Notes: generated by a model not told the origin, from the letters alone. DNA of 64,000 nt from Mycobacterium sp. SMC-4 (GCF_025263265.1 NZ_CP079869.1:310001-374000); one strand, 5' to 3'; shown: positions 7,907 to 20,159, counted from the first letter of the stretch. Numbers and translations are program-made.

Positions 7907-9751
7907 ATGGACATGCGAAGTGACACGCTCGCGCCTCGGGCGCCCGCAGCGGCCAGGGTGGATCCCGACATCGTCAGCAGGTTCGCGACCTGTTGCCGCA
8001 CGCTGGGACTGTCTGTCTACGACAGGCGACGCCCCGCAGACCTGACGGCTGCCCGGACGGGATTCGCCGCGCTGACCCGGGTGGCGCACGATCAGTGCGA
8101 CGCGTGGACCGGCCTGGCAGCCGCCGGTGACCTCTCGCCGGCCGTGGTGGAAGCCGTCTGGCAAACCTCGTCCACGGCGGGCCTGTTGCAGCGTGAGATC
8201 GAACTCGCGCCTGAGGCTCTGGGATTTGTCTACGACACCGGTCTGTACCTGCAGTTCCGGGCAACCGACGCCGACGACTTCGCGCTGGCCTACGCCGTCT
8301 CACGCTGTGCCGGAGCCCAGGCTCCGACCTGCTGGGCTGCCTCCGACGCGCTGGTCGCCGACGTGTTGGAGCGCCGTCCGGGTTGGTTGCAGGCGCGCTG
8401 GGTGCGCGCGGCCATCCACTACCGGGCCGGCCGCTGGTCCGACGTCGTGCGGATGCTGACCCCGGTGGTCGCCGACGAGTCCCTCGACGAGGCCTACGCC
8501 CATGCCGCACGCGTCATCCTGGGCATCGCGCTGGCACGGCTGGGCATGTTCGCTCCCGCGCTGTCACATCTGGAAACACCCGAGGGGCCGATCGCCGTGG
8601 CCGCCGTCGACGGTGCGCTGGCCAAGGCACTGGCGCTGCGAGCCCAGGGAGAAGACGAAGACGCGCAGGAACTGCTGCAGGAGCTCTACGCGGCCAATCC
8701 GGAGAACACCCAGATCGAAGAGGCCCTCTCGGATCCCAGCTTCGGCATCCTCACCACCACGGCCGCCCGCATCGAAGCCCGGTCGGATCCGTGGGATCCG
8801 AACACCGAACCCGGTGAGGCCGATTTCGTCGACCCCGGCGCCAAGGACCGTAAAGCGCATCTGCTCATCGAGGCCGAAGCCGAACTCGCCGAATTCATCG
8901 GTCTCGACGAGGTCAAGTACCAGGTGGCCCGGCTGAAGAGTTCGGTGGCCATGGCGATCCGGCGCCAGGAACGCGGGCTGGCCGTCGCGCAACGAACCAA
9001 CCATCTGGTATTCGCCGGGCCCCCCGGTACCGGTAAGACCACCATCGCCCGAGTGGTGGCCAAGATCTACTGCGGGCTGGGACTTCTGAAGAAGGAGACG
9101 GTGCGCGAGGTGCACCGCGCCGACCTGATCGGTCAGCACATCGGCGAAACCGAGGCCAAGACCAACGCGATCATCGACAGCGCGCTGGACGGCGTGCTGT
9201 TCCTCGACGAGGCGTACGCGCTGGTATCCACCGGCGCCAAGAACGATTTCGGCCTGGTCGCCATCGACACGCTGCTGGCGCGCATGGAGAACGACCGCGA
9301 TCGCCTGGTCGTCATCGTCGCCGGCTACCGCAAGGACCTCGACACCTTCCTCGACACCAACGAGGGCCTGCGATCACGCTTCACCCGCAGCATCGACTTC
9401 CCGTCCTACTCAGGCAAGGAGCTTGTCGAAATCGCGACCCGGATGGCCGAGAAGCGTGACTCGATCTTCGAGGACGCGGCCCGCAACGATATGGAGCGGC
9501 TGTTCGAGCACCTGGCCCAGGCCAGCACACCCGACGCCAACGGGGTGGCCCGGCGCAGCCTCGACATTGCCGGTAACGGTCGCTTCGTCCGTAACCTCGT
9601 CGAGCGCTCAGAGGAGGAGCGGGAGTACCGGCTCGACCACTCGGACTCCGAGGACTTCACCGACAACGAGCTGATGACGATCACGGCCACCGATATCGCC
9701 AACTCTGCCGGTCCGCTGCTGCGCGGTCTGGGTCTGTCGGTGCCGCAGTGA
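7907..9751 (+). CDS. eccA3: EccA3, AAA+ ATPase of ESX-3
   Basis: A 614-residue cytosolic AAA+ protein of the CbxX/CfqX type. Residues 1-280 form the helical TPR-like domain of EccA proteins; the ATPase follows with Walker A GPPGTGKT (K377), Walker B VLFLDEAYAL (D434, E435) and the sensor/arginine-finger region EGLRSRFTRSIDFPSY. EccA proteins are thought to act with EspG in handling PE/PPE substrates before or after export. It is the first gene of the ESX-3 operon, and its stop overlaps the GTG start of eccB3 (GTGA). The ATG at 7907 is the first in frame; no good ribosome site is visible. Confidence 0.97.
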   Translation: MDMRSDTLAPRAPAAARVDPDIVSRFATCCRTLGLSVYDRRRPADLTAARTGFAALTRVAHDQCDAWTGLAAAGDLSPAVVEAVWQTSSTAGLLQREIELAPEALGFVYDTGLYLQFRATDADDFALAYAVSRCAGAQAPTCWAASDALVADVLERRPGWLQARWVRAAIHYRAGRWSDVVRMLTPVVADESLDEAYAHAARVILGIALARLGMFAPALSHLETPEGPIAVAAVDGALAKALALRAQGEDEDAQELLQELYAANPENTQIEEALSDPSFGILTTTAARIEARSDPWDPNTEPGEADFVDPGAKDRKAHLLIEAEAELAEFIGLDEVKYQVARLKSSVAMAIRRQERGLAVAQRTNHLVFAGPPGTGKTTIARVVAKIYCGLGLLKKETVREVHRADLIGQHIGETEAKTNAIIDSALDGVLFLDEAYALVSTGAKNDFGLVAIDTLLARMENDRDRLVVIVAGYRKDLDTFLDTNEGLRSRFTRSIDFPSYSGKELVEIATRMAEKRDSIFEDAARNDMERLFEHLAQASTPDANGVARRSLDIAGNGRFVRNLVERSEEEREYRLDHSDSEDFTDNELMTITATDIANSAGPLLRGLGLSVPQ

Positions 9752-11283
9752 GCACACCCGACGACGACCGGCGGTCCTTCCAGTCCCGCACGCCTGCCAA
9801 CGAGAATCCTGAGCGCGTCGGCTATCGGCGTGGCTTCGTCACCCGCCACCAGGTCACCGGCTGGCGGTTCATGCGGCGGCGGATCGCCTCCGGCGTCGCA
9901 CTGCACGACACCCGAATGTTGGTCGATCCGTTGCGAACTCAGTCGCGAGCCGTGTTGGTCGGTGCGTTGGTCCTGGTCACCGGCGTCATCGGCTGCTTCC
10001 TGTTCTCGCTGCTGCGACCGTCGGGAGCAGCCGGCAACGATGCGGTGCTCGCCGACCGCGAGACCGCCGCGCTCTACGTCAGACTCGGCGAGCAACTGCA
10101 CCCGGTGCTCAACCTCACCTCGGCGCGGCTGATCACCGGTCAGGCTGACAACCCGTCGATGGTCAAGAGCACTGAGCTGGACCAGTTTGCCCGCGGCAAC
10201 ATGCTCGGCATCCCGGGAGCGCCCGAACGCATGGTGCCCAATCCCACCGCCGACGCCTACTGGTCGGTGTGTGACGCCCAGACCGGCTCGCTGACCGGGG
10301 TCACCGTCATCACCGGTGCGCCTGCCCGTGGCGGGGAGAAGGCCGCGCCGCTCCCCGACGATCAGGCCCTGCTCGTCGAGAACGACGGCAGGACTTGGTT
10401 GTTGTGGAACGGCAAGCGCAGCCCCGTGGACATCACCGACCGAGCTGTCATCGACGGGTTGGGCCTCGGTGGCATGCCGCTGCGTGTGACACCGATTGCC
10501 ACCGGTGTTTTCAACGCCATCCCCGAGGCTCCGGCGTTGACGGCGCCGGAGATTCCCGATGCCGGTGCGCCGACGGCGCTGCCGCTGCCGGTCGCCGCAC
10601 CCATCGGTGCCGTCGTCGTGGCCTACGAAGCCGACAACACGCTGCGCCACTACGTCGTGCTGGCCGACGGCCTGCAACCCGTCTCCCCGGTGGTCGCGTC
10701 GATTCTGCGAAACACCAACTCACACGGCCTCGATCAGCCGCCGCGCATCGGCGCCGACACCGTCGCGGCGCTGCCCACTGCCGGCGGCATCGACGCCGCG
10801 GCCTATCCGGCCACGCCGGTGACCCTCGTCGACACTGCGGCCGAACCGGTGATGTGCGCGGCCTGGGCCAAACCCGAGGGCGCACAAGCGGAGTCGTTGA
10901 CGCTGTTGTCCGGGGCCGCGCTGCCGATCTCCGAGGGCGTGCGGACGGTAGAGTTGGTGAGCGCCGGTATGCCCGGTGGTCCGGCCACCCGGGTCGCAAT
11001 GCCCGCGGGGACCGGCTACTTCGTCGACAGTGGTAGCGGGCTGTTCTGGCTCAGCGACACCGGTGTGCGCTACGGAATCGACACCGCCACAACCGATGGC
11101 GCCGACACCCTGAAGGCCCTCGGCCTGACCGCCGCTCCGCTGCCGGTGCCGTGGTCGGTGCTGTCCCAATTCGCCACCGGGCCGACGCTGTCGCGCACCG
11201 ACGCGCTGCTGGCCCATGACACGCTGGCGCCCAACCCGGCCCCGGCCCGGTTGCAGACCGCCCCTCGTTTGGAGAACCCGTGA
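9748..11283 (+). CDS. eccB3: EccB3, membrane core component of ESX-3
   Basis: A 511-residue protein with a cytosolic N-terminus (about 1-65), a single membrane span ([21 protein letters not shown], about 68-90) and a large periplasmic domain of beta-rich repeats. The conserved EccB disulfide pair is present as C175 (YWSVCDAQ) and C370 (PVMCAAW). EccB sits in the periplasmic face of the EccBCDE translocon and, with MycP, stabilises the hexameric complex. GTG start overlaps the eccA3 stop; its own stop overlaps the GTG of eccC3, indicating translational coupling. Confidence 0.97.
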   Translation: MSTPDDDRRSFQSRTPANENPERVGYRRGFVTRHQVTGWRFMRRRIASGVALHDTRMLVDPLRTQSRAVLVGALVLVTGVIGCFLFSLLRPSGAAGNDAVLADRETAALYVRLGEQLHPVLNLTSARLITGQADNPSMVKSTELDQFARGNMLGIPGAPERMVPNPTADAYWSVCDAQTGSLTGVTVITGAPARGGEKAAPLPDDQALLVENDGRTWLLWNGKRSPVDITDRAVIDGLGLGGMPLRVTPIATGVFNAIPEAPALTAPEIPDAGAPTALPLPVAAPIGAVVVAYEADNTLRHYVVLADGLQPVSPVVASILRNTNSHGLDQPPRIGADTVAALPTAGGIDAAAYPATPVTLVDTAAEPVMCAAWAKPEGAQAESLTLLSGAALPISEGVRTVELVSAGMPGGPATRVAMPAGTGYFVDSGSGLFWLSDTGVRYGIDTATTDGADTLKALGLTAAPLPVPWSVLSQFATGPTLSRTDALLAHDTLAPNPAPARLQTAPRLENP

Positions 11284-14200
11284 GTAGGCTGATCTTCGAG
11301 CACCGCAAGCGGATACCGCCGCCGGTGTCGCGCAAAGGCACCGTGACCATCGAGCCGCCGCCGGAGTTGCCGCGGGTGGTACCGCCATCGCTGCTGCGGC
11401 GTGCGCTCCCGTATCTGATCGTCATCCTGATCGTGGGCATGATCGTGGCGCTGGTGGCCACCGGTCTGCGGATGATCTCGCCGACGATGCTGTTCTTCCC
11501 GTTCGTACTGCTGCTGGCCGCCACCGCGCTGTACCGCGGTTCGGACAACAAGATGCGCACCGAGGAGGTCGACGCCGAACGCGCCGACTACCTGCGCTAC
11601 CTGTCGGTGGTGCGCGACAACATCCGCGCCCACGCCGACGAACAGCGCACTGCACTGCAGTGGTCGCATCCCGAACCCGTTGCGCTGGCAGCTGTTGCAG
11701 GTACCCAGCGACAGTGGGAGCGCGATCCGCACGACGCCGACTTCCTGGTGCTGCGGGCCGGTCTGCACGACCGCGCGCTGGACGCGACGTTGCGGGTCAA
11801 GGAGATCGCCAACGAGATCGACCTCGAGCCGGTGTCGCACACCACGCTGCGCGGTCTGCTGGACACCCAGCGCACCCTGCACGACGCTCCCGCCGGACTG
11901 GAGCTGTCCAAGTTGGCCCGGATCACTGTGACCGGTGACCGCGACGAGGTCGATGCCGCCGTGCGGGCCTGGCTGGCGCAGGCGGTGACCTGGCACGACC
12001 CGTCGGTGCTCGGAATCGCCTTCGCCGGAACGCGTCTGGAGTGCCCGGAGTGGTCGTGGCTGAAGTGGCTGCCACATGTCGATGTGCCCCATGCCGTCGA
12101 CGGGGTGGGCCCGGCCCGGTACCTGGCCACCACCACCGGCGAGCTGCGCGACCGGCTCGCGCCTGCGCTGGCCGACCGCGGTCAGTTCACCGGGACCGGT
12201 GTCGCCGACACCAAGCACCTGGTGATCGTGCTCGACGACGCCGACGCCGATCCCGCCGACTTCGTCGGCCGCGGATTGTCCGGTGTGACGGTCATCCACC
12301 GCAGCGCCACCGAACCCGACCCCGACCAGTACCCGGATCCGGAACGTCCCGTCCTGCGTATCTCCGGAGCCCGGATCACCCGTTGGCACAGTGGCGGTTG
12401 GAGCTCCTTCGTCGACACCGCCGACGCGTTGGGGGTCGCCGAGGTCACCCACCTCGCCCGTCGGTTGGCGCGCTGGGATTCCAACCCCAGCCACGGCCGA
12501 TCGGCTACCACCGGCGGCGCGACGTTCACCACGCTGCTGGGCATCTCGGATGCTTCGGCGCTCGACGTCGCGGCACTGTGGGCGCCGCGTAACCGCGACG
12601 ACGAGCTGCGGGTGCCGATCGGGGTCACCGCGACCGGTGAGCCGCTGGTGTTCGACCTCAAGGACGAGGCCGAGGGCGGGATGGGTCCGCACGGTCTGAT
12701 GATCGGCATGACCGGCTCGGGCAAGTCGCAGACCCTGATGGCGATCCTGCTGTCGCTGTTGACCACCCATCCGGCCGACCGACTGATCGTGATCTACGCC
12801 GACTTCAAGGGTGAAGCCGGCGCCGACATCTTCCGCCACTTCCCCCAGGTGGTGGCGGTGATCTCCAACATGGCCGAGAAGCGCTCGCTGGCTGACCGAT
12901 TCGCTGACACCCTGCGCGGTGAGGTGGCCCGGCGTGAACAACTACTCAAAGAGGCCGGGCGTCGGGTCCAGGGCAGCGCGTTCAACTCGGTGACCGAGTA
13001 TGAGGCCGCACGCAACTCCGGGGTCGAAGCGGCCGCCGACTTGCCGCCGATCCCCACGTTGTTCGTGGTGGCCGACGAGTTCACCCTGATGCTCGCCGAC
13101 CACCCCGAGTACGCAGACCTGTTCGACTACGTCGCACGTAAAGGGCGGTCGTTCCGCATTCACATCCTGTTCGCATCGCAGACGCTGGATGTGGGACGTA
13201 TCAAGGACATCGACAAGAACACCTCCTACCGGATCGGTCTGAAGGTCGCCAGTCCCAGTGTTTCGCGCCAGATCATCGGGGTCGAGGACGCCTATCACAT
13301 CGAGTCCGGGCGCGAACACAAAGGCGTGGGCTTCCTGGTGCCCGCGCCCGGTGCACGGCCGATCAAGTTCCGTAGTACCTATGTCGACGGCATCTACGAG
13401 CCGCCGCGGGTGGACCGGTCGATCGTCGTGCACGCCATCCCGCGGCCGCAGCCGTTCAGCGCCGGCTGGGTGGATCCCGAGCCCGACACGGTCATCGTCG
13501 ACGACGGCGCCGACGTCGAGGTACTGCCGCCACGCAAACTGATCACCACCATCGGCGACCAGCTCGCGCAGTACGGTCCGCGCGCACCTCAGCTGTGGCT
13601 CCCTCCGCTGGAGGAGCAGATCCCGCTGACCGAGCTGCTCGGCCGCGCCGGTATCACCGAGCGTCAGTGGCGCTGGCCGCTCGGCGAGATCGACCGCCCC
13701 TTCGAAATGCGGCGTGACCCACTGGTGTTCGACGCCGGATCGGCGGCTGCCAACGTGGTCATCCACGGCGGCCCGAAGTCCGGCAAGTCGACGGCGTTGC
13801 AGACCTTCATCATGTCGGCAGCCGCGCTGCACGCCCCCGGAGACGTGTCGTTCTACTGTCTGGACTACGGCGGCGGGCAGCTGCGCGGACTCGAAACCCT
13901 CGCCCACGTCGGCAGTGTCGCCTCACCGCTGGAGCCCGAGCGCATCCGGCGCACGTTCGGAGAGCTCGAGGCGCTACTGCGGGCTCGCCAGCAGCGCGGC
14001 GGCACGACCGGCGGCGGATACCAGGACGGCTACGGTGAGGTGTTCCTGGTGATCGACAACCTCTACGCGTTCACCCGCGACAACACCGACACGTTCAACA
14101 CCCGGAACCCGTTGCTGGCCAAGGTGACCGAACTGGTCAACAGCGGGCTCTCGTACGGCATCCACGTCATCATCACGACGCCGAACTGGCTCGAGGTGCC

Positions 14201-15254
14201 GCTGGCCATGCGCGAGGGTCTCGGTCTGCGCTTGGAGCTGCGGCTGCACGATCCCCGTGACAGCAATGTGCGGCTGGCGGGCGGACTGCGCCGTCCGGCC
14301 GAAAGTGTGCCGGCCGACCAGCCGGGTCGTGGCCTGACAATGGCTGCCGAACACTTCCTGTTCGCCCGTCCTGCAATGGAATCGATCCCGGCGCTCAACG
14401 CACGTCACCCGGACCGGTACGCACCGGCGGTGCGGTTGCTGCCGACCGATCTGCCGCCGTCGTCGCTGCCGGTGCTCTACCCGGCACCCGAACAGGTTGT
14501 CATCGGACAGCGCGAAGAGGACCTGGCCGCGGTTGCCGTCGACTTCGCCGACAACCCGCTGCTGACGGTCTTCGGCGATGCCAAGACCGGCAAGAGCACC
14601 TTGCTGCGGCACCTCATCCGGACCCTGCGGGAGAACTCCGGACCCGACGAGGTGGCGTTCACGGTCATCGACCGCCGGTTGCAGCTCGTCGACGAGCCGT
14701 TGTTCCCGGACAACGAGTACACGCCCAACATCGACCGGGTCCTGCCGGCGATGCTCGGGCTCTCGGCACTGCTGGAAAAGCGCCGTCCACCGGCCGGTCT
14801 GACTCCCCAGCAGCTCAGCGGCTGGTCCTACCGCAACGGCAAGGACAACCACCTGCACTACTTGATCATCGACGATGTCGACCAGATCCCCGACGGCCCC
14901 GCGGTCAGCGGACCGTACGTCGGCCAGCGGCCCTGGACGGCGCTGATCGGGCTGCTGGCTCAAGCTTCCGATCTCGGACTGCGGGTCATCGTCACCGCTC
15001 GGGCGTCGGGGGCCGCGCATGCGGTGATGACCTCGCCGCTGCTGCGCCGACTCAACGAACTGCAGGCCACCACGCTGATGCTGTCCGGCAATCCGCAAGA
15101 CAGCGGCAAGATCCGCGGTCACCGGTTCAGCCGGTTGCCGGTGGGGCGGGCGATGATGCTCGACGAACGCGATACCGCGACCTTCGTCCAGCTCGTCAAC
15201 CCGCTGGCGGCCGAGACCGCCGACACCCGCTCGGGTGGGAGTGGACACCGATGA
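11280..15254 (+). CDS. eccC3: EccC3, FtsK/SpoIIIE motor ATPase of ESX-3
   Basis: A 1324-residue single-chain EccC. Two membrane spans (about 40-62 and 65-85) precede a stalk domain and three ATPase domains with Walker A lysines at K482 ([10 protein letters not shown]), K836 ([10 protein letters not shown]) and K1105 ([10 protein letters not shown]). Walker B-like strands are [15 protein letters not shown] and YLIIDDVD. EccC energises translocation and recognises the C-terminal export signal of Esx dimers in its last domain. Unlike EccCa/EccCb of ESX-1 it is not split, as is typical for ESX-3. GTG start with a four-base overlap on eccB3. Confidence 0.98.
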   Translation: MSRLIFEHRKRIPPPVSRKGTVTIEPPPELPRVVPPSLLRRALPYLIVILIVGMIVALVATGLRMISPTMLFFPFVLLLAATALYRGSDNKMRTEEVDAERADYLRYLSVVRDNIRAHADEQRTALQWSHPEPVALAAVAGTQRQWERDPHDADFLVLRAGLHDRALDATLRVKEIANEIDLEPVSHTTLRGLLDTQRTLHDAPAGLELSKLARITVTGDRDEVDAAVRAWLAQAVTWHDPSVLGIAFAGTRLECPEWSWLKWLPHVDVPHAVDGVGPARYLATTTGELRDRLAPALADRGQFTGTGVADTKHLVIVLDDADADPADFVGRGLSGVTVIHRSATEPDPDQYPDPERPVLRISGARITRWHSGGWSSFVDTADALGVAEVTHLARRLARWDSNPSHGRSATTGGATFTTLLGISDASALDVAALWAPRNRDDELRVPIGVTATGEPLVFDLKDEAEGGMGPHGLMIGMTGSGKSQTLMAILLSLLTTHPADRLIVIYADFKGEAGADIFRHFPQVVAVISNMAEKRSLADRFADTLRGEVARREQLLKEAGRRVQGSAFNSVTEYEAARNSGVEAAADLPPIPTLFVVADEFTLMLADHPEYADLFDYVARKGRSFRIHILFASQTLDVGRIKDIDKNTSYRIGLKVASPSVSRQIIGVEDAYHIESGREHKGVGFLVPAPGARPIKFRSTYVDGIYEPPRVDRSIVVHAIPRPQPFSAGWVDPEPDTVIVDDGADVEVLPPRKLITTIGDQLAQYGPRAPQLWLPPLEEQIPLTELLGRAGITERQWRWPLGEIDRPFEMRRDPLVFDAGSAAANVVIHGGPKSGKSTALQTFIMSAAALHAPGDVSFYCLDYGGGQLRGLETLAHVGSVASPLEPERIRRTFGELEALLRARQQRGGTTGGGYQDGYGEVFLVIDNLYAFTRDNTDTFNTRNPLLAKVTELVNSGLSYGIHVIITTPNWLEVPLAMREGLGLRLELRLHDPRDSNVRLAGGLRRPAESVPADQPGRGLTMAAEHFLFARPAMESIPALNARHPDRYAPAVRLLPTDLPPSSLPVLYPAPEQVVIGQREEDLAAVAVDFADNPLLTVFGDAKTGKSTLLRHLIRTLRENSGPDEVAFTVIDRRLQLVDEPLFPDNEYTPNIDRVLPAMLGLSALLEKRRPPAGLTPQQLSGWSYRNGKDNHLHYLIIDDVDQIPDGPAVSGPYVGQRPWTALIGLLAQASDLGLRVIVTARASGAAHAVMTSPLLRRLNELQATTLMLSGNPQDSGKIRGHRFSRLPVGRAMMLDERDTATFVQLVNPLAAETADTRSGGSGHR

Positions 15255-15303
15255 ATGTCCTTCACCTACACCAGCAGACCAGGTTCCGAGGAGGGGAATA
15301 CCG

Positions 15304-15612
15304 ATGACGCTACGCGTGGTACCTGAAGGCCTGACAGCGGCCAGCGCGGCCGTGGAGGCGCTGGCAGCCCGGATGGCTGCAGTACATGCCGCCGCGGCAC
15401 CGGCGGTGACCGCGGTGGTCCCGCCGGCCGCCGACGCGGTGTCACTGCAGACCGCCGCGGGCTTCAGCGCCGCCGGCGCCGAGCACCAGATGGTGGCCGC
15501 GCAGGGAGTGACCGAGCTGGGTCGCTCCGGAGTGGGCGTCGGTGAGTCGGCCCTCAGCTACGCCAGCGGCGACGCCATGGCTGCAGCGTCGTACCTGATT
15601 GCCCGCGGCTAG
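15304..15612 (+). CDS. PE5: PE5-like PE protein of ESX-3
   Basis: A 102-residue PE protein, exactly the length of M. tuberculosis PE5 and starting [10 protein letters not shown] with the PE dipeptide at residues 8-9. The C-terminus keeps [21 protein letters not shown] and no long polymorphic tail. It contains the export motif YxxxD (YASGD). PE5 pairs with the PPE protein encoded next and is exported through ESX-3, with a role in siderophore-mediated iron uptake. The ATG at 15304 follows GAGGGG; an upstream in-frame ATG at 15235 lies within eccC3 and is not supported by homology. Confidence 0.95.
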   Translation: MTLRVVPEGLTAASAAVEALAARMAAVHAAAAPAVTAVVPPAADAVSLQTAAGFSAAGAEHQMVAAQGVTELGRSGVGVGESALSYASGDAMAAASYLIARG

Positions 15613-15644
15613 TGTCTGCCCCCGTCGCTTCGCTCGCCCCGGTG

Positions 15645-17234
15645 ATGTCGGCTCCCATCTGGATGGCGCTGCCGCCCGAGGTGCACTCGACGTTGCTCAG
15701 CAGCGGCCCTGGTCCGGGCCCACTGCTGGCTGCGGCCGCGGCCTGGCAGTCGCTGAGCGCCGAATATGCCTCGGCCGCCGCAGAGTTGACCAGCGTGCTG
15801 GCCTCCGTGCAAGCCGGGGCATGGGAGGGGCCCAGTTCGGAGCAGTACGTCGCCGCCCACACCCCCTACCTGGCGTGGCTGTCGCAGCAGAGTGCGCACA
15901 GCGCGGCGGCGGCCGCCCAGCACGAGACCGCGGCGGCGGCCTACTCGACGGCGCTGGCGATCATGCCGACGCTGCCCGAACTGGCGCTCAACCACTCCAC
16001 CCGCGCGGTGCTGGTGGCAACGAATTTCCTCGGTATCAACACCATTCCGATTGCGCTGAACGAGGCCGACTACGTCCGGATGTGGATCCAGGCGGCCACC
16101 ACGATGAGCACCTACCAGGCGGTGTCGGCAGCGGCGCTGGCGGCAACGCCGACGTCGATGCCGGCGCCGTTGCTGCTCGCGCCAGGGGTCGGCGAAGCGG
16201 GAACCGCTGCGGCAGATGCGATGAACGCCGCGGCCCAGATGCAAGCGGCCGAGGCCGGCAGCGCACTGAACGTCAGCAGCATCATCTCCGATCTGATGCG
16301 GGTGTATGGCGAGTTCCTGCGATTCCTGTTCGAGCCGATCTTCAACTTCCTACGGGATCCGATCGGCAACACCATCGCGTTGATCACCGATTTCCTCACC
16401 AATCCGGCCCAGGCACTGGTGGTGTGGGGACCATTCCTGCTCGCGGTGCTCTACCAGGCGGTCTCGTGGGTCGGCGCGTCGATTCTGTATCCGTCGCTGA
16501 TTCTGCTGCCGTTGGTAGCCACCACGCTGGCCATCGTGCTCGGCGTCGCACAGGAAGTGCTCAAGCAACTCAACCCGCCGGAAGCCGCCGAAACCCCGGC
16601 CGAGGAACCGGCACCGGCGTCGTCGCAGGCGCCGGCGGCGCGGGCCGAGCAGCAACCCACTCCACTGGCCACCATCGCGCCGCCCGCACCGGCAGGCGCC
16701 GGCGCGGCCGCTTCCGGAACTGTCAGCGCCGGGGCGCCGCCGGCTCCGGCCTCTGCGGCTGCCGCCGCGGCGCCGCTGACGCCCTACGCGGTGGTGGGCC
16801 GTGGCCCCGACGAGGGGTTCTCACCGACCGTCGGCAGTTCGTCGAGCGCCAAAGCACCCGCGTCGGGCATCCCGGCGGCGGCATCGGGGATCGCGGCCTC
16901 CGCAGCTGAGCGCCGCAAGCGCAGACGTCGTCAGACGGACCCGATGGAGGGTCGGCAGTACGCCGACGCCTACCTCGAATACGACGACGAACCCGATCGC
17001 GATGTACCACCGCAACCCCAGCCCCGGGTCGTCGCGTCGCAGCAGGGTGCCGGACCGATGGGCTTCTCCGGCACCGTCGCTCAAGGCGACAGCGACGCCG
17101 CGGGCCTGACCACGCTGGCCGGCGACTCGTTCGGCGGTGGGCCCAAGAGCCCGATGCTGCCGTCGACGTGGGAAAGCACGCCAGAAGACTCTTCACCAGA
17201 AGAAAACCACCACAACCGAAAGGAAAACCCATGA
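15645..17234 (+). CDS. PPE4: PPE4-like PPE protein of ESX-3
   Basis: A 529-residue PPE protein; the N-terminal about 180 residues are the conserved PPE domain ([61 protein letters not shown]). The remainder has hydrophobic segments ([34 protein letters not shown]), an Ala/Pro-rich stretch and a basic patch RRKRRRR, ending in the conserved GFSGT and [21 protein letters not shown]. The ATG at 15645 matches the start of M. tuberculosis PPE4; an upstream GTG at 15612 (TAGTG overlap with the PE stop) would add 11 residues and is possible. Partner of PE5; EspG3 client. Confidence 0.93.
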   Translation: MSAPIWMALPPEVHSTLLSSGPGPGPLLAAAAAWQSLSAEYASAAAELTSVLASVQAGAWEGPSSEQYVAAHTPYLAWLSQQSAHSAAAAAQHETAAAAYSTALAIMPTLPELALNHSTRAVLVATNFLGINTIPIALNEADYVRMWIQAATTMSTYQAVSAAALAATPTSMPAPLLLAPGVGEAGTAAADAMNAAAQMQAAEAGSALNVSSIISDLMRVYGEFLRFLFEPIFNFLRDPIGNTIALITDFLTNPAQALVVWGPFLLAVLYQAVSWVGASILYPSLILLPLVATTLAIVLGVAQEVLKQLNPPEAAETPAEEPAPASSQAPAARAEQQPTPLATIAPPAPAGAGAAASGTVSAGAPPAPASAAAAAAPLTPYAVVGRGPDEGFSPTVGSSSSAKAPASGIPAAASGIAASAAERRKRRRRQTDPMEGRQYADAYLEYDDEPDRDVPPQPQPRVVASQQGAGPMGFSGTVAQGDSDAAGLTTLAGDSFGGGPKSPMLPSTWESTPEDSSPEENHHNRKENP

Positions 17235-17524
17235 GCCTGTTGGATGCTCACATTCCCCAGCTGGTCGCCTCAGAGAGTGCCTTCGGCGCCAAGGCGGCGC
17301 TGATGCGCAGCACCATCGCCCAGGCCGAGCAGGCGGCCCAGTCCTCGCAGGCCTTCCACATGGGTGAGTCCTCGGCGGCATTCCAGGCTGCACATGGCCG
17401 CTTCGTGGAGGCCTCGGCGAAGATCAACGCGTTGCTCGACCTGGCGCAGGCCAACATCGGCGACGCCGCCGGGGCCTACGTGGCCGAGGACGCCGCCGCC
17501 GCCAGCACCTACACCGCCATCTGA
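17231..17524 (+). CDS. esxG: EsxG, ESX-3 secreted WXG100-family subunit
   Basis: A 97-residue helical-hairpin protein, the same length as M. tuberculosis EsxG and closely similar throughout ([22 protein letters not shown]). As in EsxG generally the turn lacks a canonical WXG (here MGESSAAF). The C-terminal export motif YxxxD is YVAED. It forms a heterodimer with EsxH that is exported by ESX-3 and needed for iron acquisition. ATG at 17231 overlaps the PPE stop (ATGA) and is preceded by GAAAGGA; the frame continues upstream inside PPE4 without homology. Confidence 0.97.
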   Translation: MSLLDAHIPQLVASESAFGAKAALMRSTIAQAEQAAQSSQAFHMGESSAAFQAAHGRFVEASAKINALLDLAQANIGDAAGAYVAEDAAAASTYTAI

Positions 17525-17556
17525 CCCGGCACCACCTCCGGAAAGGGAAGATCTCG

Positions 17557-17844
17557 ATGTCTCAGATCATGTACAACTACCCGGCGATGCTCGGACACGC
17601 CGGTGAAATGTCCAGCTATGCAGGCGCTCTGCACGCCGTCGGCGCCGATGTCGCCAGCGAGCAGGCCGCCCTGCAGGGTGCCTGGCAGGGCGACACCGGT
17701 ACGACCTACCAGGCCTGGCAGGCGCAGTGGAACACCGCGCTGGAGGAACTGGTGCGGGCCTACCGTGCGATGGCCAACACCCACGAGATGAACACCACCT
17801 CGATGGCCGCGCGTGACCAGGCCCAGGGTGCCAAGTGGGGCTGA
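17557..17844 (+). CDS. esxH: EsxH (TB10.4-like), ESX-3 secreted WXG100 protein
   Basis: A 95-residue WXG100 protein beginning [18 protein letters not shown], with the WXG turn at W43-Q-G45. It pairs with EsxG. In M. tuberculosis EsxH a zinc site is formed by H14, H70, H76 and E77; here H14, H76 and E77 are kept but residue 70 is Arg ([11 protein letters not shown]), so metal binding may be weaker. Separated from esxG by 32 bp with a GGAAAGGGAAG ribosome site before the ATG. Confidence 0.97.
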   Translation: MSQIMYNYPAMLGHAGEMSSYAGALHAVGADVASEQAALQGAWQGDTGTTYQAWQAQWNTALEELVRAYRAMANTHEMNTTSMAARDQAQGAKWG

Positions 17845-17853
17845 CCGGATCCC

Positions 17854-18735
17854 GTGCGGGCTAACGCTGTCGAGCTCAGCGCGCAGGCCGCCTGGTTCCT
17901 CGCCGAGACCCTCGGTGCCGGGTCGTTCCCCTGGGTGCTGGCGATCACCCCGCCCTACTCCGAGCACGCTCAGCGCGCAGAGTTCGAGGCTGCGCAAACC
18001 GAGCGCCTGACCCGGATGGGTGTCCTGGACTCCGATGGCGGGGTCGATGTGGCGGTCGCCGGGTGGATCCGGTCGGTGTGCCGGCCCGCGCAGTGGTTGG
18101 AGCTGCGATTCGTCGGTCCGGACGATTCGCTGTTGCGGGGGTTGGTGGCCCGCAACGGCAACGGGACCGTCGTGGCGTTGCGCAGCGCCGACCTGGTGAC
18201 GTTCACCGCGATGGATATTGACCATCCGCAGGCGCTGGTGCCGGTGTTGACGGTCGGCCTGTCCGGTCGGGCACCGGCGCGATTCGACGAGTTCGCGTTG
18301 CCTGCGCGCACCGGCGCCAAAGTCGACGAACAGATCCGCAACGGAGCCTCGGTCCGCGACATGCTCGACTATCTCGGTATTCCTGCGAATGCGCGCCCTG
18401 TGGTGGTGGCCGCGTTCGAGGAGCCGCGCACCTACGTCGAGATCGTGGCCGGAGCGCACCGCGACGGACACCGGGTCAGCACCGATGTCGGGGTCAGCGT
18501 CGTCGATACCACGCTGGGCCGGGTGCTGGTCAGCCCGACCAAAGCTGCGGACGGGGAATGGATTTCCAGCTTCGGCCCGGGCACTGCGCTGGCCATTGCC
18601 GCAGCCGTCGAACGCCTCTGCGCGGCGCTGCCCGACGGCCCGTGGTTCCCCGATCAGGCAGTGACCACAGACTTCGACGTATCCACCGCCGAGACAAGAC
18701 GGCAGAAAGAAGAACAATGTCAGAGCACGCTGTAG
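17854..18735 (+). CDS. espG3: EspG3, PE/PPE-specific chaperone of ESX-3
   Basis: A 293-residue EspG protein ([32 protein letters not shown] at its N-terminus; the second half has [10 protein letters not shown] and [11 protein letters not shown]). EspG chaperones bind the tip of the PPE partner of cognate PE-PPE dimers in the cytosol and deliver them to the matching ESX machine. The GTG at 17854 is nine bases after the esxH stop. Its last 19 bases overlap the eccD3 start. Confidence 0.95.
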   Translation: MRANAVELSAQAAWFLAETLGAGSFPWVLAITPPYSEHAQRAEFEAAQTERLTRMGVLDSDGGVDVAVAGWIRSVCRPAQWLELRFVGPDDSLLRGLVARNGNGTVVALRSADLVTFTAMDIDHPQALVPVLTVGLSGRAPARFDEFALPARTGAKVDEQIRNGASVRDMLDYLGIPANARPVVVAAFEEPRTYVEIVAGAHRDGHRVSTDVGVSVVDTTLGRVLVSPTKAADGEWISSFGPGTALAIAAAVERLCAALPDGPWFPDQAVTTDFDVSTAETRRQKEEQCQSTL

Positions 18736-20159
18736 CGACCAACAACGCGGTGATGCCGATCGTGCGCGTCGCCGTACTCACCGCTGCGGTGGGTGACGAA
18801 GACACGGGGCGGTTGACCGAGATCGCGCTACCCGCCGAACTACCGCTGCGCGAGATCATCCCGGCAGTCCAGCGCATCGTTTCCCCCTCCGACGCCGTGG
18901 CCGACACCAGCGAGGTGGTGAGCCTGGCCCCGGTCGGCGGCGCCCCGTTCAGCCTGGACGCGACGCTGGCCACCGTCGGTGTCGTCGACGGAGATCTGCT
19001 GGCGCTGCAGGCCGTGCCGGTGGGACCGCCCGCGCCGCGCATCGTCGAGGACATCGCCGACGCCGCCATGATCTTCTCGAAGGCGCGGGAGAAGCCTTGG
19101 GGTCCTGCGCAGATCCAGCGCGGCGCGACCCTGGCTGTCCTCGCGCTGATCGTGGTGGGAAGCACGCTGTCGGTGGCACACCGCGTCGTGACCGGCGAAA
19201 CGTTGGGGTTGGTGGTCGTTTCGGCGACCGCGGTGCTCAGCGTGCTGGGTGCACTGCTGGCCCGACCCGTCTCGGCGCGGCTGGCGACCTCGCTGGCCGT
19301 GACCGCGCTGCTGCCGGTGGCCGCTGCGTTCGCGCTCGCGGTACCCGGCCAGTTCGGGGCCTCCCATGTGGTGCTCTCGGCCGCCGGTGTGGCTGCCTGG
19401 TCGATCATCAGCGTCATCGTCGGTGAGCGGGCCATCGCGCTGTTCACCGCTACAGCCACGGCCGCTTTGGGCGTCATGGTGGCCGCCGGCGCGGCTGCGC
19501 TGTGGACGGTGACCCCGCTGGCGCTGGGCTGCGGACTGATCCTGTTCGGATTGCTGGTTACCGTTGCCGCAGCGCAGCTGTCGGCAACATGTGCGCGTCT
19601 GCCGGTTCCGGTGATTCCAGCTCCCGGCGATCCTGCACCGTCCGCGCAGCCGCTTCGGGTCCTCGAGGACCTGCCGCGACGGGTGCAGGCGACCGATTCC
19701 CACCAGATCGGCTTCATCGCCGCCGGCGTACTGCTGGGTGTGACGGGTTCGGTGGCGCTGCTGTGGCCTGCCTTCGGCGACGGTGCCGCAGTGTCGCGGT
19801 GGTCCTGGTATCTGGTGGTTGCCGTGGCCCTGGGGGCCGCGCTGCGCGCCCGCGTGTGGGATTCCGCGGCGTGCAAGGCGTGGCTACTCGGCCACCCGGT
19901 GCTGGTGACGACCGTGCTGCTGGCGTTCTTCGCCGCGACCGGTCACTATGCGGCGGCCTGGATCGGGCTGGGCGTGCTGGCGGCAGTGACCATCGCCTGG
20001 GTGGTCGTGGCGTTGAACCCGCGCATCGCCGAACCGGAGAGTTACTCGCTGCCGATGCGGCGGATGCTCGGCTTCCTGGCCAATGCACTCGACGCCTCGA
20101 TCATTCCGGTGATGGCCTATGTGGTGGGTATTTTCACGTGGGTTCTCAATGGGTTCTGA
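18717..20159 (+). CDS. eccD3: EccD3, polytopic channel component of ESX-3
   Basis: A 480-residue protein with an N-terminal ubiquitin-like domain (about 1-95, [16 protein letters not shown] to [10 protein letters not shown]) and about 11 membrane spans from residue 125 onward. EccD dimers form the membrane vestibule of the type VII translocon, with the ubiquitin-like domain contacting EccC. The ATG at 18717 is chosen on homology and the AAGAAGA ahead of it; it lies inside the end of espG3 (19-base overlap), implying coupled translation. Confidence 0.96.
   Translation: MSEHAVATNNAVMPIVRVAVLTAAVGDEDTGRLTEIALPAELPLREIIPAVQRIVSPSDAVADTSEVVSLAPVGGAPFSLDATLATVGVVDGDLLALQAVPVGPPAPRIVEDIADAAMIFSKAREKPWGPAQIQRGATLAVLALIVVGSTLSVAHRVVTGETLGLVVVSATAVLSVLGALLARPVSARLATSLAVTALLPVAAAFALAVPGQFGASHVVLSAAGVAAWSIISVIVGERAIALFTATATAALGVMVAAGAAALWTVTPLALGCGLILFGLLVTVAAAQLSATCARLPVPVIPAPGDPAPSAQPLRVLEDLPRRVQATDSHQIGFIAAGVLLGVTGSVALLWPAFGDGAAVSRWSWYLVVAVALGAALRARVWDSAACKAWLLGHPVLVTTVLLAFFAATGHYAAAWIGLGVLAAVTIAWVVVALNPRIAEPESYSLPMRRMLGFLANALDASIIPVMAYVVGIFTWVLNGF

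Noticed and set aside
11070..12941. 623-residue open frame antisense to eccB3/eccC3
   Set aside because: High-GC frame shadow: Gly/Arg/His/Gln-rich, no ribosome site, opposite two clear ESX-3 genes.
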